Of a stretch of 64,000 nt of DNA, positions 9,442 through 20,033 are shown piece by piece. The position numbers were made by a program, and so were the translations under genes. The notes under the pieces were generated by a model, which was not told the DNA's origin, made no database searches, and saw only the letters and a program-made list of their open reading frames with translations. Source of the stretch: Arachis hypogaea (Eukaryota > Streptophyta > Magnoliopsida > Fabales > Fabaceae); contig NC_092044.1 of NCBI RefSeq assembly GCF_003086295.3, forward strand, positions 9,078,843 to 9,142,842. The letters run 5' to 3'. The stretch's first letter is position 1. Each line of letters begins with the position of its first letter.

Positions 9442-10373
9442 TGAACTGATGCTTGATCTGCATGATGGCTATCAGGTTTCTAAAAATAGAGTAAGTGAAC
9501 TGAGTTCCATTATAAGTGGTGATGGAGTGAGAAACTCCATATCTTGTGATAATGTTTTTGTAGAAGAACTTCTGACTTCTCTGGGCTGTGCTGGTGGTTA
9601 GTGGTTCTGCTTCGATCCACTTCGTAAGGTAGTCTACTCCCACTATTATATATTTTACTTGTCCAGGCTCTTGGGGGAAGGGCCTTAGTATGTCCAATCC
9701 CCATTTTGCAAAAGGCCATGGAGAAGTTATGCTAATGAGCTCTTCGAGGGGAGCGACGTGGAAGTTTGCATGTATTTTGGCATGGATGACACTTCTTTAC
9801 GAACTCGGTGGCATCTTTTTGCAAGGTCGGCCAGTAGAACCGGGCTCGTATCACTTTTCTAGTCGAAGACCTTGCTCCGAGATGATTCCCGTAGATTCCA
9901 TTGTGCACCTCTTCTAGGACCTCTGTTGTCCTTGAAGTCGGGACGCACTTTAATAGTGGTGTAAATATTCCTCTTTTATAGAGGATATTTTTCACCAAAG
10001 TGTAGTTATGTGCTTCCCTCCGAATTTTCTTGGCCTTTTTTTCTTCTTTGGGTAGGATGTCGAATTTCATGTATTCGATTAGTGGGTTCATCCATTCGAG
10101 GTCCAATCCAGATACTTCAAGGACATCCTGTCTCGCCTCTGTTTTTGTGACAGAGGATTCTTGGAGAGTTTCTTGGATCAAGATTTTATTGTTCCTTCCT
10201 GGTTTAGTACTTGCTAACTTGGAAAGGGCGTCTGCTCTGCTATTGAGATCCCGAGTTATGTGTTTGACCTTGGTCTCCAAGAACCGCCTGAGATATTCTA
10301 GAGTTATATCTAAGTACCTCTTCATATTGGGATCTTTAGCCTGGTACTCTCCATTGATTTGAGAGGTTACCAC
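9442..10373 (-). pseudogene. Tat second RNase H tail, integrase zinc-binding and core start (broken)
   Basis: On the minus strand 10,373-9,732 encodes the tail of an RNase H domain (DLNSRADALSKLA), then the HHCC zinc-binding region of integrase (EEVHNGIYGNHLG ... KKCHPCQN). After a frameshift, 9,719-9,442 encodes the integrase core with the first catalytic Asp (IIVGVDYLTKW). The second catalytic position reads TTYNGTQF where Asp is usual (xTDNGTQF), so an active-site residue is lost. The core is cut by element 1 and resumes at 1,282. Confidence 0.8.
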
Positions 10374-11043
10374 CTGAGAGTTGGTGAATACAAGTATTTT
10401 GGTTGCACCGACTTCTTCAGCAAGTTACAACCCGGCGATCAAGGCTTCATATTCTGACTAGTTGTTAGAGGCTGGAAATTCAAATTTAAGAGAAACTTCT
10501 ATATGTGTTCCCTCTTTGTTGACCAGTATTATACCTGCACCGCTTCCGACTTTATTGGAGGAGCCGTCCACGTATAATTCCCATGTTGTGGAGGCTTCCT
10601 CTTGATCTCTTGCGTATTCTGCCACGAAGTCGGTGAGGCATTCGACTTTAATTGCAGCTCGAGTTTCGTACTTAAGGTCGAACTTGGAAAGCTCTATGAC
10701 CCATTGAACCATTCTGCCCGCAATGTCTGTTTTTTGAAGAATTTGCTTCATGGGCTGGTTCATTCGAACTCTTATTGTGTGAGCTTGGAAATGAAACCTT
10801 AGCCTTCGGGAGTTTTTGATACCTTAATTCGGGGCCTTGTAGAACTTTACTGGTGAAATATAGAGGATGTTGCCCGACCTCATCTTCCCATATTAGAGCT
10901 GATGCTACAGCTCTGTCAGCTACGGACAAGTACAGGACGAGTTCCTTCCCAATTTTAAGCCGGGTCAGAATTGGAGGTTGTCTTAAAAACCTTTTGAACT
11001 CCTGGAATGCTTCTTCGCATTCAGGAGTCCATTCGAAGTGGCA
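10374..11043 (-). pseudogene. Tat RNase H region, two domains (broken)
   Basis: Minus-strand frames show a first RNase H-like stretch next to RT (LSVADRAVASALIWE, QHPLYFTSKVLQGPE). A second follows with WELYVDGSSNKVGSGAGIIL and FEFPASNN (10,763-10,458), resembling the additional archaeal-type RNase H of Tat elements. Frameshifts separate the pieces. This paired arrangement is the main reason for the Tat assignment. Confidence 0.75.
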
Positions 11044-11922
11044 TCATTTTCTTAGTAGAGAGAAAAGTGGTAGGGATCTTAACGCTAATCCTGCCAAGAA
11101 CCTGGAGAGGGCTGCAAGTCGGCCATTCAACTGCTGGACCTCCCTTAAGCAAGTCGGGCTTTTCATTTCTAGGACTGCTCTATACTTGTCGGGGTTGGCT
11201 TCAATCCCCCTTTGTGTTAGCATAAATCCCAAAAATTTTCCAGCCTCCACTGGGAAGGTGCACTTTGCGGGATTCAACCTCATCCCGTGCATCCTAATGG
11301 TGTTAAAGACTTGGGAGAGGTCAGTCAAGAGGTCAGACTCATCCTTAGTGTTTACTAGCATGTCATCTACATATACTTCCATTAGCTTCCCATGGTGAGG
11401 TGAAAACACCTTATTCATCAACCTTTGATATGTGGCTCTTGCATTTTTTAATCCAAAAAGCATGACCACATAGCAATAATTTGCTCTTGGCGTCATGAAA
11501 GATGTTTTTTCTTCATCTGGCTTGTACATCGGGATTTGATTATATCCCGAGTAGGCATCCATAAACGACAAGTATTGATATCCCAAGCTGGAGTCTACTA
11601 GGGTATCAATATTTGGGAGTAGATATAGGACTTTTGGACACGTCTTATTTAGGTCGGTGTAGTCGACGCACATCCTCCACTTGCCGTTTTGTTTCTTGAC
11701 TAGCACCACATTTGCCAACCAAGCCGGATATTTGACCTCTCTGATGAAGCCGGCTTCTAGGAGGACTTGTACCTGTTCTTCCACAATTTGAGCTCATTCG
11801 AGTCCGAGCTTCCATCTCCTCTGCTGGACAGGTCGTGACCCGGGGTATACTGACAGCTTATGTGACATGAGTTCAAAATCTATTCCCAGCATGTCAGAGG
11901 CTTTCTAGGCAAAAAGGTCGGC
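11044..11922 (-). pseudogene. Tat reverse transcriptase (nearly open, N-terminal stops)
   Basis: A 246-codon stretch (11,784-11,044) carries RT motifs: AWLANVVLVKKQNGKWRMCV, DAYSGYNQI, LFGLKNARATYQRLMN and the catalytic MEVYVDDML. Upstream the frame continues to the element 2 insertion site with stops replacing residues (one near 11,805, one near 11,908 where Trp is usual). Removing element 2 and one ATTTT copy joins this frame to the protease side at 17,399 without a shift. Confidence 0.85.
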
Positions 11923-11934
11923 ATTTTTGATGAG

Positions 11935-12771
11935 GAACCATGGGAATCTGAGGCTCAAAATGAGACCATAGAGATTCCATTGGACTTACTTCTGCCATTC
12001 ATGAGCTCTGATGAGTATTCTTCCTCTGAAGAGGATGAGTATGTCACTGAAGAGCAAGTTGCTAAATACCTTGGAGCAATCATGAAGCTAAATGACAAGC
12101 TATTTGGAAATGAGACTTGGGAAGATGAACCCCCTTTGCTCACTAAAGAACTGGATGACTTGTCTAGGCAGAAATTACCTCAAAAGAGACAAGATCCTGG
12201 GAAATTTTCAATACCTTGTACCATAGGCACCATGACCTTCAAGAAGGCCTTGTGTGACCTAGGGTCGAGTGTAAACCTCATGCCTCTCTCTGTAATGGAG
12301 AAGCTAGGGATCTTTGAGGTACAAGCTGCAAAAATCTCACTAGAGATGGCAGACAACTCAAGAAAACAAGCTTATGGACTTGTAGAGGATGTTCTGGTGA
12401 AAGTTGAAGACCATTACATCCCTGCTGATTTCATAGTCCTAGAGACTGGGAAGTGCATGGATGAATCCATCATCCTTGGCAGACCCTTCCTAGCCACAGC
12501 AAAGGCTGTGATTGATGTTGATAGAGGAGAATTGATCATTCAAGTGAATGAAGAATCCTTTGTGTTTAAGGCTCAAGGATATCCCTCTGTCACCATGGAG
12601 AGGAAGCATGAAGAGCTTCTCTCAAAACAGAGTCAAACAGAGCCCCCACAGCCAAACTCTAAGTTTGGTGTTGGGAGGCCACAACCAACTTCTAAGTCTA
12701 GTGTTAAACCCCCACATTCAAATTCTAAGTTTGGTGTTGGGAGGTTCCAACATTGCTCTGAGCATCTCTGA
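11935..12771 (+). pseudogene. 3' part of gag-protease, element 2
   Basis: The frame from 11,980 is open to the stop at 12,771 and aligns with element 1 from its acidic SSSEEDE linker on. It shows the protease active-site segment CDLGSSVNLMP, the central ADFIVLETG and the closing ILGRPFLATAKAVIDVDRGE, complete and without stops, unlike element 1. The tail carries three NSKFGVG-type repeats (one degraded to TSKSSV). The gag N-terminus and 5' LTR are deleted, so expression is unlikely although the protease itself could be read. Confidence 0.8.
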
Positions 12772-12820
12772 GGCTCCATGAGAGCCCTCTGTCAAGCTAC
12801 TGACATTAAAGAAGCGCTTG

Positions 12821-12836
12821 TTGGGAGGCGACCCAA
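12821..12836 (+). other. Conserved hairpin after the gag-pro stop, element 2
   Basis: TTGGG-AGGCGA-CCCAA within the AAAGAAGCGCTTGTTGGGAG block, the same position as in element 1 (5,458-5,473). Confidence 0.55.
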
Positions 12837-12976
12837 TGTTATATTTTATCTATTTTCCTTTGTTATTTTATGTTTTTTGTAGGTTGATGATCATGAGAAG
12901 TCACAAAAACAATTGAAAAAGCAAAAACAGAATGAAAAATAGAAAGAAAAACAGCACACCCTGGAAGAGGAACTTG

Positions 12977-13148
12977 CTGGCGTTTAAACGCCAGTAAGGC
13001 TAGCAGATGGGCGTTTAACGCCCAGTCTGGCACCATTCTGGGCGTTTAACGCCAGAAAGGGGCACCAGACTGGCGTTAAACGCCAGAAAAGGGCAAGCAC
13101 TTGGCGTTAAACGCCAGAAATGGGCACCAGCCCGGCGTTTAACGCCAG
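12977..13148 (+). repeat. Array of six TGGCGTTTAACGCCA palindromes (element 2)
   Basis: Six inverted repeats (for example CTGGCGTTTAAACGCCAG, CTGGCGTTAAACGCCAG) spaced about 27-37 bp. The core is mostly TTTAA here while element 1 favours TTCAA or CTGAA, so the two arrays have diverged in the loop but keep the arms. Confidence 0.85.
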
Positions 13149-13572
13149 AATTGGCTCAAAACGCATTTTTGCATGCCATTTGGTGCAGGGATGACTTTTC
13201 CTTGACACCTCAGGATCTGTGGACCCCACAGGATCCCCACCTACCCCACCACTCTCTTTCTTCTTCACCCATTCACCAATCACCTCAACACCTCTTCCCC
13301 AAACACCCTTCACCTATCAAATCCCATCTTTCTCTTCACCACTCACATCCATCCTTCATAAAACCCCACCTACCTCACCATTCAAATTCAAACCACTTTC
13401 CCTCCCAAACCCACCCATATATGACCGAACCATGAGCCCCTCCACTCCTATATAAACCCTTCTTCACTCCTTCATTTTCATACAACATAAACACTACTTC
13501 TCCCCCCTTTGGCCGAACACAAAGCCATCCCTTCTCTCTATTTCTTCTTCTTCTACTCTCTTCTTTCTTCTT

Positions 13573-13610
13573 TTGCTCGAGAACGAGCAAACCTTTTAAG
13601 TTTGGTGTGG
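13573..13610 (+). other. Hairpin plus AAGTTTGGTGT module upstream of accessory ORF, element 2
   Basis: TTGCTCG-AGAA-CGAGCAA (13,573-13,590), 7-bp stem, then TAAGTTTGGTGTGG (13,597-13,610), 36 bp before the ATG. The loop differs from element 1 while the stem is conserved. Confidence 0.75.
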
Positions 13611-13645
13611 TAAAAGCATTGCTTTTTGTTTTTCCATAACCATTT

Positions 13646-14770
13646 ATGGCATCCAAGGCCGGAGAAACCTCTAGAAAGAGGAAAGGGAAGGCAAAAGCTT
13701 CCACCTCCGAGTCATGGGAGATGGAGAGATTCATCTCAAGGGTGCATCAAGACCACTTCTATGAAGTTGTGGCCTTGAAGAAGGTGATCCCCGAGGTCCC
13801 TTTCAAACTCAAAAAGAGTGAATATCTGGAGATCCGACATGAGATCCGAAGAAGAGGTTGGGAAGTCCTTACCAACCCCATTCAACAAGTCGGAATCTTA
13901 ATGGTTCAAGAGTTTTATGCCAATGCATGGATCACCAAGAACCATGATCAAAGTGTGAACCCGGATCCAAAGAATTGGCTTACTATGGTTCGGGGAAAAT
14001 ACTTGGATTTTAGTCCGGAAAATGTAAGATTGGCATTCAACTTTCCCATGATGCAAGGAGATGAACATCCTTACACTAGAAGGGTCAACTTTGATCAAAG
14101 GTTGGACCAAGTCCTCACAGTCATTTGTGAAGAGGGCACCCAATGGAAGAGAGATTCAAGAGGAAAGCCGGTTCAATTGAGAAGGCATGACCTCAAACCC
14201 ATGGCTAGAGGATGGTTAGAGTTTATACAACGCTCAATCATTCCCACTAGCAACCGGTCTGAAGTTACTATAGACCGGGCTATCATGATTCATAGCATCA
14301 TGATTGGAGAAGAAATAGAAGTTCATGAGGTTATAGCCCAAGAACTCTATAAGGTGGCGGATAAGTCCTCTACCTTGGCAAGGTTAGCCTTTCCTCATCT
14401 CATTTGTCACCTCTGTTATTCAGTTGGAGTTGACATAGAGGGAGACATCCCCATTGATGAGGACAAACCCATCACTAAGAAAAGGATGGAGCACACAAGA
14501 GATCCCACTCATCATGAGATCCCTGAGATTCCTCAAGGGATGCACTTTCCTCCACAAAACTATTGGGAGCAACTGAACACCTCCCTAGGAGAATTGAGTT
14601 CCAACATGGGACAACTAAGGGTGGAGCACCAAGAGCATTCCATTCTCCTCCATGAAATTAGAGAAGATCAAAGAATCATGAGAGAGGAGCAACTAAGACA
14701 AGGAAGAGACATTGAGGAGCTCAAGCACTCCATAGGATCTTCAAGAGGAAGAACAAGCCGCCATCACTAA
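13646..14770 (+). CDS. Accessory ORF: putative plant transposon protein, 374 aa, intact
   Basis: This open frame sits between the palindrome array and the 3' LTR, the place of env-like ORFs in Athila-type elements. Residues 1-25 are basic (SRKRKGKAKAS, possible nuclear signal). Residues ~50-260 match the putative plant transposon protein domain (as I recall it, PF20167), with FYANAW, NWLTMVRGKYLDFSPENVRL and IMIHSIMIGEEI. Residues ~290-360 are charged and heptad-like (LNTSLGELSSNMGQLRVEHQ) and may form a coiled coil. No transmembrane segment or signal peptide is seen, so it is not an obvious envelope protein. Function unknown. The ATG follows a hairpin and polypyrimidine tract conserved in element 1. 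Confidence 0.8.
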   Translation: MASKAGETSRKRKGKAKASTSESWEMERFISRVHQDHFYEVVALKKVIPEVPFKLKKSEYLEIRHEIRRRGWEVLTNPIQQVGILMVQEFYANAWITKNHDQSVNPDPKNWLTMVRGKYLDFSPENVRLAFNFPMMQGDEHPYTRRVNFDQRLDQVLTVICEEGTQWKRDSRGKPVQLRRHDLKPMARGWLEFIQRSIIPTSNRSEVTIDRAIMIHSIMIGEEIEVHEVIAQELYKVADKSSTLARLAFPHLICHLCYSVGVDIEGDIPIDEDKPITKKRMEHTRDPTHHEIPEIPQGMHFPPQNYWEQLNTSLGELSSNMGQLRVEHQEHSILLHEIREDQRIMREEQLRQGRDIEELKHSIGSSRGRTSRHH

Positions 14771-15644
14771 GGTGGACCCGTTCTTTAATTTCCTTGTTCT
14801 TTATTTTCCTGTTTTTCGAATTTTAGTGCTTATGTTTATCTATGTTTGTGTCTTGTGATCATTAGTGTCTTAGTGTCTATGCCTTAAAGTTATGAATGTT
14901 CTATGAATCCATCACCTTTCTTGAGTGAAAAATGTTCTTAATTGAAAAAGAGAAGAATTGCATGAATTTTGAATTTTATAACAGTTTAATTATTTTGATG
15001 TGGTGGCAATACTTTTGTTTTCTGAATGTATGCTTAAACAGTGCATATGTCTTTTTGAATTTGTGGTTCATGAATGTTGGCTCTTGAAAGAATGATGAAA
15101 AAGGAGACATGTTACTGAGGATCTGAAAAATCATAAAAATGATTCTTGAAGCAAGAAAAAGCAGTGAAAAAAAAAACGAAAAAAAAAAAGAGAAAACGAA
15201 AAAAAGGGGAGAAAAACGAAAAAAAATAATAATAAAGTTGTGATCCAAGGCAAAAAAGAGTGTGCCTAAGAACCCTGGACACCTCTAGTTGGGGACTCTA
15301 GCAAAGCTGAGTCACAATCTGAAAAGGTTCACCCAATTATGTGTCTGTGGCATGTATGTATCCGGTGGTAATACTGGAAGACAGAGTGCTTTGGGCCACG
15401 GCCAAGACTCAATAAGTAGTTATGTTCAAGAATCATCATACTTAACTAGGAGAATCAATAACACTATCTGGACTCTGAGTTCCTAAAGAAGCCAATCATT
15501 CTGAATTTCAAAGGATAGAGTGAGATGCCAAAATTGTTCAGAGGCAAAAAGCTAAAAGCCCCGCTCATCTAATTAATACTGATCTTCATAGATATTTTTG
15601 GAATTCATTGCATATTCTCTTCTTTTTATCTTATTTGATTTCCA
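14771..15644 (+). other. 3' untranslated region of element 2
   Basis: Non-coding, block-wise similar to 6,541-7,586. It contains an A-rich run around 15,165-15,235 and lacks about 180 bp present in element 1 between the A-rich run and the AGAGTGTGCCTAAG block. Confidence 0.65.
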
Positions 15645-15682
15645 GTTGCTTGAGGACAAGCAACAATTTAAGTTTGGTGTTG
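15645..15682 (+). other. Hairpin plus TAAGTTTGGTGTTG at the 3' PPT position, element 2
   Basis: GTTGCTTG-AGGA-CAAGCAAC (8-bp stem) followed by TAAGTTTGGTGTTG abutting the LTR start at 15,683. The stem is identical to element 1 and the loop differs by one base. Confidence 0.7.
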
Positions 15683-17393
15683 TGATGAGCGGATAATTTG
15701 TACGCTTTTTGGCATTGTTTTTAGTATGTTTTTAGTATGATCTAGTTAGTTTTTAGCATATTTTTATTAGTTTTTAGTTAAAATTCACTTTTCTGGACTT
15801 TACTATGAGTTTGTGTGTTTTTCTGTGATTTCAGGTATTTTCTGGCTGAAATTGAGGGACCTGAGCAAAAATCTGATTCAGAGACTGAAAAGGACTGCAG
15901 ATGCTGTTGGATTCTGACCTCCCTGCACTCGAAGTGGATTTTCTGGAGCTACAAAAACCCAATTGGCGCGCTCTCAACGGCGTTGGAAAGTAGATATCCT
16001 GGGCTTTCCAGAAATATATGATAGTCCATACTTTGCCCAAGATTTGATGGCCCAAACTGGCGTTCAAAGTCACCCTCAGAATTCCCAGCGTTAAACGCCG
16101 GAACTGGCACAAGAATGGGAGTTAAACGCCCAAACTGGCACCAAAGCTGGCGTTTAACTCCAAGAGAAGTCTCTACACGAAAATGCTTCATTGCTCAGCC
16201 CAAGCACACACCAAGTGGGCCCGGAAGTGGATTTTTATGACATTTACTCATCTCTGTAAACCTTAGGCTACTAGTTTTCTATAAGTAGGACCTTTTACTA
16301 TTGTATTAGAGAGCTTTTGATCATGTTTTTATGATTGAACCCTCTTTGGGAGGCTGGCCATTCGGCCATGCCTAGACCTTGTTCTTATGTATTTTCAACG
16401 GTGGAGTTTCTACACACCATAGATTAAGGTGTGGAGCTCTGCTGTACCTCGAGTATTAATGCAATTACTAGTGTTCTTCTATTCAATTCCGCTTGTTCTT
16501 GTTCTAAGATATCACTTGTTCTTCAACTTGATGAATGTGATGATCCGTGACACTCATCATCATTCTCACCTATGAACGTGTGACTGACAACCACCTCCGT
16601 TCTACCTTAGATTGGGTGAATATCTCTTGGATTCCTGATACACGATGCATGGTTGATCGCCTGACAACCGAGTGCTCGCCTGACAACCGAGCCAGCCATT
16701 CCGTGAGATCAGAGTCTTCGTGGTATAGGCTAGAACTGATGGCGGCATTCAAGAGAATCCGGAAGGTCTAACCTTGTCTGTGGTATTCTGAGTAGGATTC
16801 AATGATTGAATGACTGTGACGTGCTTCAAACTCTTGAAGGCGGGGCGTTAGTAACAGATGCAAAAGAATCACTGGATTCTATTCCGGCCTGATTGAGAAC
16901 CGACAGATGGATAGTCGTGCCGTGACAGGGTGCGTTGAACATTTCCACTGAGAGGATGGGAGGTAGCCACTGACAACGGTGAAACCCTTGCATAAGCTTG
17001 CCATGGAAAGGAGTAAGAAGGATTGGATGAAGACAGTAGGAAAGCAGAGAGACGGAAGGGACACAGCATCTTCATGCGCTTATCTGAAATTCCCACCAAT
17101 GAATTACATAAGTATCTCTATCTTTATCTTTATGTTTTATTTGTATATCACCCATATCCATTTGAGTTTGCCTGACTAAGATTTACAAGGTGACCATAGC
17201 TTGCTTCATACCAACAATCTCTGTGGGATCGACCCTTACTCGCGTAAGGTTTATTACTTGGACGACCCAGTACACTTGCTGGTTAGTTGTGCGAAGTTGT
17301 GTTTATGCCATGGTATTGAACATCAAGTTTTTGGATTCATTACCGGGGATTATTTGAGTTGTGAAAAGTATTGATCACAATTTCGCGCTGTCA
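15683..17393 (+). repeat. 3' LTR of element 2
   Basis: Starts TGATGAGCGGATAATTTGTA, ends CGCGCTGTCA and is followed by ATTTT. Near its 3' end (about 17,322-17,353) it contains AAGTTTTTGG and TTACCGGGGATT, which resemble the leader/PBS sequence of related elements but lie inside the LTR here. Confidence 0.85.
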
Positions 17394-17398
17394 ATTTT

Positions 17399-17899
17399 CT
17401 TGTAGGAGTCTTGTAAGCTTCTGCTTCAAATCTTCTTTGAGGTTGGCTCCTATGTTGGTATTTTTTCTTCCTCTTTTCCGACCTGCACCTCCTCAGTCTT
17501 TCCCCAAGGTTGTGGTCGTAGCTCTTTCTTAGCTCGAACTCCTCCAAGCTCAATGGCGTGAACCTCCTTGACTTTTCCTCTCAGGTTTAGACTTTCATTG
17601 TAGCATTTCTTTGCCAACTTTTGATCTCCCCTGATGGTTGTGATTCCCTCTGGCGTTGGAAATTTCATATAGAGATGGGGGGTGGACACCACTGCTCCGA
17701 GCCGATTAAGGATCGTTCTGCCTATTAGAGCATTATAGGCCGAACCCACGTCAACGACTATGAAGTCGATACTCAGAGTCTTGGATTTCATCCCCTTTTC
17801 AAAAGTTGTGTGTAGGGGTATGAATCTTAGTGGCTTTATTGGTGTATCCCCCAACCCATATAGGGTATCAGGGTAGGCCCTTAATTCCTTTTCATCCAA
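17399..17899 (-). pseudogene. Tat protease and linker to RT
   Basis: The minus-strand frame 17,899-17,450 carries a retropepsin-like segment: FIVVDVGSAYNALIGRTILN, with LGAVVSTPHLYMKFPT after it. The frame then continues as a linker to the insertion site at 17,399. Opposite junction and frame match the RT fragment at 11,922. Part of the Tat polyprotein. Confidence 0.75.
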
Positions 17900-17938
17900 T
17901 TCCAGCTTATCAAATGCTGGTTTGAACAGGATGTCGGC

Positions 17939-19479
17939 CTAACTCTCCTGATCCACCAGGGTTCTGTATAGATGGGCGTCGACAAGGATCATAGTGATCA
18001 CTACCAGATCATCATGTCCGGGAACGTCGGCAACTTTGCCCCCAACCTGGTAGACTTCTTTCAAGTGCCTCTTGCGAGATGACTTTGTGAGACCACCTCC
18101 GACAAACCCCCTCGAGATCATATGTATATGCCTTTCCAGGCTCCATGGTGGTGGGTCTCTTTGGTCTTCCTCATCTTGCTTCATCTTGCCATGATGGTCC
18201 GACCTTTCCATGAGATATCTGTCAAGCCGACCTTCCCTAACCAGCTTTTCTATCTCATTCTTCATGTTGTAACAATCATTCGTTGAGTGACCATATAGTT
18301 TATGGTACTCACAGTATTCGCTACGACTTCCCCCCTTTTTATTTTTGATGGGCCTAGGGGAAGGTAGCCTTTCAGTATGACAAATTTTCCTATAGACATC
18401 GATTAGGGAAACTCGTAGGGGAGTGTAGGAGTGATATCTCCTGGGTCTTTCAGGCCCGACTTCTTCTTTTTTCTTGGGCTCCCTCTCTTTCTCTTTTGAC
18501 GAGTGAGAGTGCCCAGGTCACCAGCTTAGCTCACGCAGCCTGGCATTTTATTCCACGTTGATGTACTTCTCGACTCTTTCTTGCATATCACTTAAAGAAG
18601 TCGGATGCCTTTTCGAGATGGACTGGGAGAAAGGACATTCTCGAAGTCCATTTACAAGGCCCATGATCACTGTCTCCGTGGGCAGGTTTTGAATTTCCAG
18701 GCACACTTTGTTGAACCTTTCCACGTAGTCTCTCAAAGGTTCTCCTATCTCTTGTTTTACTCCCAGGAGACTCAGTGCGTGCTTCACTTTATCCTTTTGG
18801 ATTGAAAATCGCATGAGGAACTTACACGAGAGGCCGTCAAAACTGGTGACCAGCCTTGGGGGGAGGCTATCAAACCACTTCATCGCTGCTTTCATCAGAG
18901 TTGTTGGAAGGCTTTGCAGCGAGTAGCATTAGAGGCGTCGGCTAGGTACATCCAAATTTTAAAATTGCTCAAATGATGCTTTGGGTCGGTAGTCCCGTCA
19001 TAGAGGTCCATATCGGGGCTTTTAAAGATTCTAGGAACTTTTGCCTTCATTATGTCCTCGCTAAACGAGTCTTCCCCTTCCAAAGGAGAATCTTCTTGGT
19101 CACTGCGAGAATTTCGACCTCGAAGACTGGATTCTAGCCTCAAGAGCTTTTCTTCAAGTTCTTTTTGCCACTCGACCTCTCTTCTCAAGCTTCTCTCTAC
19201 CTCTCATTGTCGTTCCAATTCCTGCTCTAGTTGTTCCAGCCGTCCCTAGTGGTTGTCGAACAATCCCATTAATTCAGCTGCATGGGGTTATCCCTCTTTT
19301 CCTGATTCATGCTCCTCATAGGAGTTTCCCTCTTGGTCATTTACCCCTGAGGTGCCTTCTCTGTGTTGGTTGGTCACCCCTTGGTGAGTGACTATGGCTC
19401 TATCATTGTTACCAGCGTCTTGATTCTCTTGCTCAAAATCGGATGTTGTGTTTCCATCCTCGTTTAAGTCGTCCGCCAT
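17939..19479 (-). pseudogene. Tat gag (broken)
   Basis: The likely start is the ATG at 19,479 (MADDLNEDGNTTSDFEQENQ), 17 bp from the PBS. The capsid region lies at 18,895-18,548 (AMKWFDSLPPRLVTSFDG, PLRDYVERFNKVCLEIQNLP) and a C-terminal basic region at 18,265-17,939. A segment with acidic and leucine-rich charged helices (19,188-18,895) precedes the capsid. Several frameshifts and stops separate the pieces. Confidence 0.75.
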
Positions 19480-19496
19480 TGTGAGTTAATCTCTAG

Positions 19497-19516
19497 GTCC
19501 CCAGCAACGGTGCCAA
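19497..19516 (-). other. Primer-binding site of the Tat element
   Basis: On the minus strand TTGGCACCGTTGCTGGGGAC directly follows the LTR end CACGTAACA. It is the TGGCNCCGTTGCCGGGG type of plant gypsy PBS. Confidence 0.75.
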
Positions 19517-20033
19517 TGTTACGTGGGTAACCTGAGCTTAATGGATTAGGCTTGTAAGGTTGGCCCAAACATCAAGATGAGGTGGTTTCCAATTTGATTT
19601 ACATCTGGGAGCCACTGTCCGACTTGTGTTAGCAGGTTTTGAATGTATTGGAACTTAGAGATACCTGAGGGATATCAGAGTATTTATCATAGTGATCTAA
19701 TAACCACCGTTGGAAGGTTTTCCACCTTTTAAGGTGGATAACCGTCCCTTTATCTTAGGAAAGTTGAGATATGACTCCTAGAAATGGGTTGAGAGATTTT
19801 AAAGGCAGTTACTTATTTGAATAAGTGTTATTTGCCAGCTATCCTTCAACTCGATTTCTTTGAGGTGGAGTCTATGTTGAATCTGACCTCTTCTAAAGAG
19901 GTCGGTAAGTGGCGAAGGCCAATCTTTGGATTAGGCCTTTTTGGCTTATTTGAATCTGGGCCCTAGTATTGGGCCAAGGTATAAACACTACCCAAAGCAA
20001 TACACCTGCGGACTCGCGTCTTGCTTCCTAACA
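19517..20033 (-). repeat. 5' LTR of the Tat element (outer end inferred)
   Basis: The inner boundary at 19,517 is fixed by the adjacent PBS and reads TGTTACG on the plus strand. The outer end at 20,033 is inferred from CCTAACA, which gives matching TGTTA/TAACA termini. With no second LTR copy in the window the outer end is provisional. Confidence 0.6.

Larger units (their letters stand above)
11928..17393 (+). mobile_element. FIDEL-like non-autonomous LTR element 2, 5' LTR lost
   Basis: Target duplication ATTTT flanks it (11,923-11,927 and 17,394-17,398). The left end keeps only TGATGAG, the first seven bases of the LTR, joined to the late gag/protease region. It then carries protease, palindrome array, hairpin module, an intact accessory ORF, 3' UTR, a second hairpin module and a 1,711-bp 3' LTR. 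Like element 1 it lacks RT-RNase H-integrase between protease and palindromes, so that absence is a family trait. Inserted in the pol gene of the Tat element in opposite orientation. Confidence 0.88.
619..20033 (-). mobile_element. Tat-lineage Ty3/gypsy retrotransposon, minus strand, nested host of two insertions
   Basis: Read on the minus strand the order is LTR (20,033-19,517), PBS, gag, protease, reverse transcriptase, RNase H, a second RNase H, zinc-binding and core integrase, integrase C-terminus and polypurine tract. Two RNase H-like domains and the pol wording place it in the Tat/Ogre group (family knowledge). It is split by plus-strand elements at 11,928-17,393 and 1,283-9,436, each with a 5-bp target duplication; on removing both, the reading frame runs through each junction. 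Many stop codons and frameshifts make it inactive. Its 3' LTR is not visible; a FIDEL-like LTR occupies that place. Confidence 0.85.

Noticed and set aside
13646..14770. Accessory ORF called as an envelope protein.
   Set aside because: No signal peptide, no transmembrane segment and no cysteine-rich ectodomain; only its position is env-like.
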